Shown here in pieces: positions 5,219 to 10,077 of a DNA stretch of 10,077 nt (position 1 is its first letter; every line of letters starts with the position of its first letter). The position numbers and the translations under genes are program-made. The notes under the pieces were generated by a model. That model searched no databases, was not told the origin of the DNA, and was given only the letters and a program-made list of their open reading frames with translations. Source of the stretch: an uncultured Opitutia bacterium (GTDB lineage: Bacteria > Verrucomicrobiota > Verrucomicrobiia > Opitutales > UBA953); the NCBI GenBank assembly GCA_903921665.1, contig CAIXQT010000290.1, forward strand, positions 1 through 10,077, read 5' to 3'.

Positions 5219-7998
5219 TGGGGCTTGGCGGGATTGGACGACGATTGGCGCAGGGTCGCAAGTTTGCTTTCCGCCGTGGACTGACCCGGAAGGCGCGTCA
5301 TGCCGGCCGGCTGGCCTTGGTTCACGCTGACGATGATCTTGTAGGCGGCGATGGCTTCCGGTCGGTCGCCGTCCTGTTCGCAGATCTCACCCGTGAGCAG
5401 GATGGAGCGGGAAAGCCAGAGTCGTCCTTCCGAAGACAGCTTGGCCGTGGTGTCGGCCGCGACGCGGGCGGACGCGGCGCGGAGCGTGCCGATTGCGCGC
5501 ATGAGGATCTTGCGGGCTTCGGCCCGGCTCGAGGCGGCTTCCAGTCCGCTCTCCGTCTTGGCTCGTTCCACGAGGGTGGTCGCCCACTTGTACCAAGCCT
5601 CGATCTTCACGTCGTCCGAATCCTTGGCCCAGGCTTCGGCGATACGCTCGTAGGCGGCGGCGGCGCGGGAGACCCGCTGGCGGTCCAGCTGGCCGTTGCG
5701 ATCGCGACGCAGCTGCGCGAGGCCGAACAGCGAATCGGCGCGCGCCATCTCGGCTTGCGGTCGCGACGGGTCGGTGGGTTTGTCGCGGATGAGGCCGTCG
5801 AGGACGAGCAAGGCCTTGTCGAACTGTCCGAGCGAGCGGAGGATTTCGGAGCGGCGCAGCGAGACGCGGAAGATGAGGGCGTTCTGGGGATAGGTCTCGG
5901 TGAAACGTTCCAGGAGTTCCACGGCATCCTTAAGCTTGTTCTCGCCGGAGGCGGGGGCCTGCAGGGCGGCCTGTTCCGCTGCTTCGTAGAGACCAAGCGC
6001 CGCGAACTCGCCGAGACCCGGTTCGCCTTGGAATTCCTTGGCGAGCTCCTCGAAACGATTCTGGGCTTCGGCGTGCCGGCCGACGGAGGCGAGGTGGCGG
6101 CCTTCGATCAGATACGAGGCGGCCGTGGCCGGTACTTTGCCGAATTGCCTGCGGAGCTCGACGAATTGCTCAAGGCCGCGGGCGGCGCCGGCATTCAAGG
6201 AGGTCCTCGCCTTAAGCAGCGCGGCGTGGCCGCGCAGTTCCGGCGCGGCCTTGCGGAGTTCGGCGAGCGGTTCGTCGGCGGGAAGGTTGGCGAGCCGGCG
6301 GCCGATATCGTCGGCGAGCCGGCTGGCTTCGGCCGGGTTGTTGTTGGCGATGGCGAGCAGGGCGCGTTGCCAGGTGAAGCGGAGGGCGAAGTCGACCCGC
6401 GCACCGGCGGTCAGGGGAGCGAGCCGGGCGAGGAGGCGTTCGGCGTCGGCGGGCCGGTTGGCTTTGCGCATGTCCTCGACCAGGCTCCAGATCGCGGACC
6501 AGATCGGCTCGCGGGTCCGGCTGCGATTCGAGCGAGCGGCTTCTTCGATGACCTCGGTGGTGCGGTTCCAGTCGCTGATCTCGTCGCTGGTCTCAAGCAG
6601 GCAGAGGACGCGCTGATGAAAGGCGTCTTCGGACAGCTTCGTATCGGCCGCATCCTTCTGGAGCGTGGCGTAGGCTTTTTCGGCGAGGACGAAGTCCTTC
6701 GCCAGGAAGAGGCAGTCGGCGGCCGCGATGCGCAGCTGGGCGCGTTCAGGTTCGACGCTGCTTTCGGCGAGGTTCGTCAGGTGCGTGGCAGCGAGGCGGA
6801 ACGAACCGTCGCCCCAGGCGGCGATGGCGAGAGTGCGCGTGGCTTCACGGACCAAGGGGCTGGCCGGGACGTCCTTGAGGAGATCTTCGGCGGCTTGGCG
6901 GGCCTTTTCGCGGCTGCCGGCGAAGAGCATCAGCTGGGCACGGGCGAGGTGGATGGAGTCCAGGACCTTGAGGTCGCGCGGGCAATAGTAAGACAGCTGG
7001 CCGGGGTTTCGTCGGAGCAGGAAATCGTTCACCTCGTTGGCGACCGATTTGGCATCGATGGTCCTGGCCGTATCGGTTTCGGAGCGTGGGTCGGCCGCCG
7101 CGACGAGCGCCCGGAGGGCCGTGAGACGGATGGCGACATTGGCGGGATTGCGGGCCGCGTCCTTGATACGCTCGCGTCCTTCCGGCGTATCGGTCCCGAG
7201 GATCAGGCCGGCGAGCAGGTCGGCCTCCGCCTGGCGTGCTTCGGGCAGCTTGCCGGCATCGGCTAAGGCTTGGGCGGCGCCCTTGGCATCCTTCAGGTGG
7301 GCGAGGGCGAGATTGCGGGCGTAATCGAACGCCAAGGGCGTGCCTTTGGCCTCGGCGGCGAGTTCACGTAAGGCCGAGACGGTGCGCGGCTCGATCTTGC
7401 CGGCGACGACCATGGCGCGGTAGCCCAGGATCTCGATGCGCTGGCGTTGCTCCTCAGAGACGGAGGTGCGGGCGATGGCTTCCTGCGCGAGGTTGATGGT
7501 GAGGTTGTCGTTGCTTGCGGCCGCCACCATCCAGCGGAGCGCATGTCCCCAGGCGATCTCGTGGGCGGGCAGGGCGGCGACGTTGAGTTCGCCTAAGAGC
7601 GACCGAGCGCCGTCCGTGTCGTTTTCGAGGAGGGCGATGAGCCCTTCGCGTAACGTTCGGCGCGGAGATTTCGAGAGGAACTTCACGGTCGCCTTGGCTT
7701 CGGCGGTGCGGGTGCGTTCGATGAACGCGGCGGAGAGTCCTAGGCCGGCGTGTTCGCGATCCTTGTCGCCAAGCTTCGGGTCCGCCAGCAGCTGCGCGTA
7801 ATAGCTAGATGCCGTCGAGGATAGGCCGGCGGCCAAGGCTTGGTCCGCCAATCCGAGGAGTGCACGCTGATCCGGTTGCTCGCCGGCGCTGAGGGGGGCG
7901 TTGGCCGTGAGCAGGTTGGGCGGCAGGTCCTGCGACACGATCCTTCCCGGCAGCAAGGCGCCGAGGGCGAGGAGGGTGGCCAGGGTGAACCGCAGCAT
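5215..7998 (-). CDS. Secreted tetratricopeptide-repeat (TPR-like) protein of unknown function
   Basis: A 927-residue protein with a likely Sec signal peptide (Arg3, hydrophobic core at about 4-17, possible cleavage after Ser22), so it should be periplasmic or attached to the outer membrane. The rest is Ala/Leu/Glu-rich paired helices of TPR/Sel1 style from end to end. The clearest repeat-like units are at about 351-385, 420-455, 625-660, 708-740 and 860-892 (for example GDRPEAIAAYKIIV). No enzyme motif, membrane anchor or TonB-like C-terminus is visible. The gene starts 50 bp after lysC and overlaps the exbB-like gene by 4 bp, so its product is probably the periplasmic partner of that pair. 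Such TPR proteins often scaffold protein complexes, but no specific role can be assigned. A small hairpin sits two bases before its ATG. Confidence 0.85.
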   Translation of the reverse strand: MLRFTLATLLALGALLPGRIVSQDLPPNLLTANAPLSAGEQPDQRALLGLADQALAAGLSSTASSYYAQLLADPKLGDKDREHAGLGLSAAFIERTRTAEAKATVKFLSKSPRRTLREGLIALLENDTDGARSLLGELNVAALPAHEIAWGHALRWMVAAASNDNLTINLAQEAIARTSVSEEQRQRIEILGYRAMVVAGKIEPRTVSALRELAAEAKGTPLAFDYARNLALAHLKDAKGAAQALADAGKLPEARQAEADLLAGLILGTDTPEGRERIKDAARNPANVAIRLTALRALVAAADPRSETDTARTIDAKSVANEVNDFLLRRNPGQLSYYCPRDLKVLDSIHLARAQLMLFAGSREKARQAAEDLLKDVPASPLVREATRTLAIAAWGDGSFRLAATHLTNLAESSVEPERAQLRIAAADCLFLAKDFVLAEKAYATLQKDAADTKLSEDAFHQRVLCLLETSDEISDWNRTTEVIEEAARSNRSRTREPIWSAIWSLVEDMRKANRPADAERLLARLAPLTAGARVDFALRFTWQRALLAIANNNPAEASRLADDIGRRLANLPADEPLAELRKAAPELRGHAALLKARTSLNAGAARGLEQFVELRRQFGKVPATAASYLIEGRHLASVGRHAEAQNRFEELAKEFQGEPGLGEFAALGLYEAAEQAALQAPASGENKLKDAVELLERFTETYPQNALIFRVSLRRSEILRSLGQFDKALLVLDGLIRDKPTDPSRPQAEMARADSLFGLAQLRRDRNGQLDRQRVSRAAAAYERIAEAWAKDSDDVKIEAWYKWATTLVERAKTESGLEAASSRAEARKILMRAIGTLRAASARVAADTTAKLSSEGRLWLSRSILLTGEICEQDGDRPEAIAAYKIIVSVNQGQPAGMTRLPGQSTAESKLATLRQSSSNPAKPQ

Positions 7999-8000
7999 CG

Positions 8001-8018
8001 CCCCGACTATGGTCGGAG
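8001..8018 (-). promoter_or_regulatory. Hairpin abutting the start codon of the TPR gene
   Basis: On the minus strand, CTCCGAC and GTCGGGG can pair around a CATA loop to give a 7-bp stem (one G-U pair), ending two bases before the ATG at 7998. There is no T-run after it, so it is not a normal terminator for lysC. In a transcript it could lower initiation at the TPR gene, which has no Shine-Dalgarno site. A regulatory role is inferred; a stem this short also arises by chance in GC-rich DNA. Confidence 0.3.
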
Positions 8019-8048
8019 CACGCCGGCGGGCAAGAGGCGAGTGCCGGC

Positions 8049-9266
8049 TCAGGCCTTGTCGAGACCGAAGGCCGTGTGCACGGCGCGGACGGCGGCGTCG
8101 GCCTTGGCGGGGTCCAGCGCGACGGAGATCTTGATCTCGGAAGTCGTGATGAGCTCGCTGTTGATGCCGACGGAGGCGAGGGCCTTGAAGAGGGTGCCGG
8201 CGACGCCGGGGTGGGAGATCATGCCGACGCCCACGATGGAGAGCTTCGAGATCTCACCGGCGGAACGGACCGAGCCGGAGCCGAGTTTCTTGAGGGTCTG
8301 GCCGACGACGGCTTCGACGCGGGAGAACTCGGCGGTGGTCACCGAGAAGGTCAGGTTGGCTTTGCCGTCCTTGCCCAGGTTCTTGATGATCATGTCGACG
8401 CTGAGCCCGGCTTCGCCGAGGTCGTCGAAGATCGCGGACAGGGCCTGCGGGTTGTCCGGCAGGTCGTTGACCGTGACGCGGGTCTGCAGGCGGTCGAGGG
8501 CGACGCCGGCGATAGCCGCGTCTTCGAGGGTTTTGTCGATGGCTTTCACGATGGTACCAGGTTGGTCGTTAAAGGAGGAACGGACCTCGAAGGGCACGTT
8601 GTATTTCTGGGCGAACTCCACCGAGCGGGACTGCATGACCTTGGAGCCGCTGGAGGCGAGCTCGAGCATCTCCTCGTAGGAGATCTCCGGCAGCTTGCTC
8701 GCGTTGAGCACGATGCGGGGGTCGGCGGTGTAGACGCCGTCGACGTCGGTGTAGATCTGGCAGAGGTCGGCCTTGATGGAGGCGGCGACCGCGATGGCGG
8801 TGAGGTCCGAGCCGCCGCGGCCGAGGGTGGTGACTTCGCCTTTGTCCGTGCAGCCCTGGAAGCCGGCGACCACGACGACCTTGCCTTCATCGAGGCGCGC
8901 GAGGAGGTCGCCGCCGGTGATGCGGGTGATCCGGGCGCGTGTGTGGATATCGTCGGTGAAGATGCCGGCCTGGGCGCCCGTGCGGGAGACGGCGGGGACG
9001 CCGATGGCGTGGAGGGCCATGACCGTGAGGGCGATGGTCTCCTGTTCGCCGACGGCCATCAGGACGTCCATCTCGCGCTCGTCGGGGAGCTTCGAGAGGG
9101 CCTTGGCGCGGGCGATGAGGTCGTTGGTCACGCCGCTGCGCGCGGAGACGACCACGACGATGCGGTTGCCCTTGGACCACTGTTCCTTGATCTTGGCCGC
9201 GACGTTCTGGATGCGGTCGACGTTGCCGACGGAAGTGCCGCCGTATTTCTGGACGATGAGGGCCAC
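8049..9266 (-). CDS. lysC: Aspartate kinase, monofunctional, with two C-terminal ACT domains
   Basis: LysC phosphorylates aspartate, the first step toward lysine, diaminopimelate, threonine and methionine. The 405-residue protein begins with the family hallmark KYGGTSVG (7-14). The kinase domain (about 1-230) continues with VVVVSARSGVTNDL, GEQETIAL, SRTGAQAGIFTDD, TLGRGGSD (147-154) and CQIYTDVDGVYTADPR. The C-terminal part holds two ACT domains, with the effector block MISHPGVAGTLFKALASVG, then INSELITTSEIKISVAL (349-384), as in lysine/threonine-inhibited enzymes; feedback control is therefore likely. The residue after GGSD is Leu where Thr is common, a position that varies in the family. 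The start is read as GTG at 9266, matching the usual MALIVQKYGG N-terminus, 7 bp after the hom stop and without a Shine-Dalgarno site. No internal start for a separate regulatory subunit is convincing. Confidence 0.97.
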   Translation of the reverse strand: MALIVQKYGGTSVGNVDRIQNVAAKIKEQWSKGNRIVVVVSARSGVTNDLIARAKALSKLPDEREMDVLMAVGEQETIALTVMALHAIGVPAVSRTGAQAGIFTDDIHTRARITRITGGDLLARLDEGKVVVVAGFQGCTDKGEVTTLGRGGSDLTAIAVAASIKADLCQIYTDVDGVYTADPRIVLNASKLPEISYEEMLELASSGSKVMQSRSVEFAQKYNVPFEVRSSFNDQPGTIVKAIDKTLEDAAIAGVALDRLQTRVTVNDLPDNPQALSAIFDDLGEAGLSVDMIIKNLGKDGKANLTFSVTTAEFSRVEAVVGQTLKKLGSGSVRSAGEISKLSIVGVGMISHPGVAGTLFKALASVGINSELITTSEIKISVALDPAKADAAVRAVHTAFGLDKA

Positions 9267-9273
9267 CGGGAGA

Positions 9274-10077
9274 TCAGGATTCAGGAGAGAAGATGCGGAG
9301 CACGACCGGCTCCTCGAGCACGGTCTTGAGGCGGCCCAATTCTGTCAAGACCGCGGACATCTTGCGTTCGCTGACGGGGTAGGTCGAGAGCGTCACGGTG
9401 CCGCGTCCCTGGTTGGGGTGCTCGTACTGGATCACGCGAGCGATCGACACCTTATGCTTCGAGAAGATGCGGTAGACGCCTTCGGAGACGCCGGCTTTGT
9501 CGAGCAGCGACAGGCGCAGGTAGAATGGCGAGACGATCTCGTCGATCGAAGCCATGCGCAGGGCGCGGCCGGCCTTTTCGCGGGCGGCGAGGGCTTCGGG
9601 CGAGAGGGCCTGCGGAATCGCGCCGGTCAGGGCCGCGATGGCGTCGACGATGTCTCCGATGACGGCGGAGGCGGTGGCGTCGCCGCCGGCTCCGCGGCCC
9701 GTGAGCGTGGTGGCGCCGACGACGTCGCCGCGGAGGGTGATGCCGTTATTGACGCCGGAGACGCGCGCGAGGATGTCGCGGTTGGGTACGAGGGACGGAT
9801 AGACGCCGACGGTCATCCAGTTGGCTTTGAAGTCGCGGCGGATGACGGCGAGGTGCTTGAGCGCGAAGCCGAAGCGGCGGGCGAAGTCGATGTCGGCTGG
9901 GCCGATCTTGCGGATGCCTTCCACGAGCGTGCGTGAGGCGGGGGCCCACTTGCCGTGCGCGAGCCAGGCGAGGATCGAGGCCTTGTGGAAGGCGTCGATG
10001 CCGTCGACGTCGAGCGTCGGGTCGGCTACGGCGTAGCCGAGTTCCTGGGCTTCCTTGAGGGCGTCAGCGAAGGACAG
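9274..10077 (-). CDS. hom: Homoserine dehydrogenase (C-terminal part, cut by right edge)
   Basis: Hom reduces aspartate semialdehyde to homoserine, the branch toward threonine and methionine. The last 267 residues are present, in frame from the first base at the edge; a normal protein has about 430, so the NAD(P)-binding N-terminus lies outside. Visible blocks: the catalytic segment EAQELGYAVADPTLDVDG followed by DAFHKASILAWLAHG, with the conserved Asp and Lys (window residues 28 and 32), then GRGAGGDATASAVIGDIVDA closing the catalytic domain, and a C-terminal ACT domain (about residues 184-256, from PFYLRLSLLDKAG) that in this family senses threonine. The TGA is at 9276-9274. It lies 7 bp before lysC, so flux into the pathway and into its homoserine branch would be made from one message. 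Confidence 0.97.
   Translation of the reverse strand: MSFADALKEAQELGYAVADPTLDVDGIDAFHKASILAWLAHGKWAPASRTLVEGIRKIGPADIDFARRFGFALKHLAVIRRDFKANWMTVGVYPSLVPNRDILARVSGVNNGITLRGDVVGATTLTGRGAGGDATASAVIGDIVDAIAALTGAIPQALSPEALAAREKAGRALRMASIDEIVSPFYLRLSLLDKAGVSEGVYRIFSKHKVSIARVIQYEHPNQGRGTVTLSTYPVSERKMSAVLTELGRLKTVLEEPVVLRIFSPES

Noticed and set aside
5218..7266. Very long open frame on the plus strand opposite the TPR gene (about 680 codons)
   Set aside because: It lies antisense to a gene with a clear signal peptide and helical repeats, has a low-complexity Gly/Arg/Glu-rich translation, and is what GC-rich coding DNA gives on its other strand.
8560..8585. Possible internal ribosome site for a separate regulatory LysC subunit
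   Set aside because: The AAAGGAGGAA seen here is on the plus strand; on the coding strand it reads TTCCTCCTTT and cannot act as a Shine-Dalgarno site for lysC.
8076..9329. 417-codon plus-strand frame opposite lysC
   Set aside because: LysC is certain from its motifs; the antisense product is Asp/Gly/Val-rich without any family pattern.

Overview
The window is a GC-rich stretch of bacterial chromosome. Every gene that can be supported lies on the minus strand, so transcription runs from the right edge (10077) to the left edge. It holds eight complete genes and two genes cut by the edges. No RNA gene, mobile element, CRISPR array or foreign-looking island is visible. Gene order, the style of the MiaA, CdsA and ExbB-like proteins, and the general absence of Shine-Dalgarno sites suggest a member of the Verrucomicrobiota, perhaps class Opitutae. 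This placement comes from remembered family resemblance and was not tested by a search.

Layout in transcription order: (1) 10077-8049, hom (C-terminal part) and lysC, the aspartate-pathway pair, 7 bp apart. (2) 7998-4117, a secreted 927-residue TPR-type protein, an ExbB/TolQ-like membrane protein and an ExbD/TolR-like protein, packed with a 4-bp overlap and a 1-bp gap. (3) 4071-1539, uppS, cdsA and miaA, overlapping by 4 and 1 bp. These three blocks are separated by only 45-50 bp and could be one long transcript. (4) After a 140-bp AT-rich intergenic region comes a small peroxiredoxin (1398-913), closed by a strong intrinsic terminator. (5) After that the 5' part of an aconitase gene runs off the left edge.

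The long block has an envelope theme. Aspartate kinase feeds diaminopimelate and lysine as well as homoserine; UppS makes the lipid carrier for peptidoglycan; CdsA makes CDP-diacylglycerol for phospholipids; and the TPR/ExbB/ExbD trio looks like an inner-membrane plus periplasm machine. MiaA (tRNA modification) is the odd member, as it often is in such operons. The peroxiredoxin and aconitase are separate units of oxidative defence and central metabolism.

Most of the window is conserved housekeeping. The most unusual part is the TPR/ExbB/ExbD trio: both membrane subunits lack the residues usually linked to proton flow (ExbD Asp25 is Leu; ExbB Thr148 and Glu176 positions are Ala and Gln). Secondary points are the missing Shine-Dalgarno sites at all nine visible starts, a cluster of CCAT/ATGG half-sites in front of the peroxiredoxin, and a hairpin directly against the start codon of the TPR gene.
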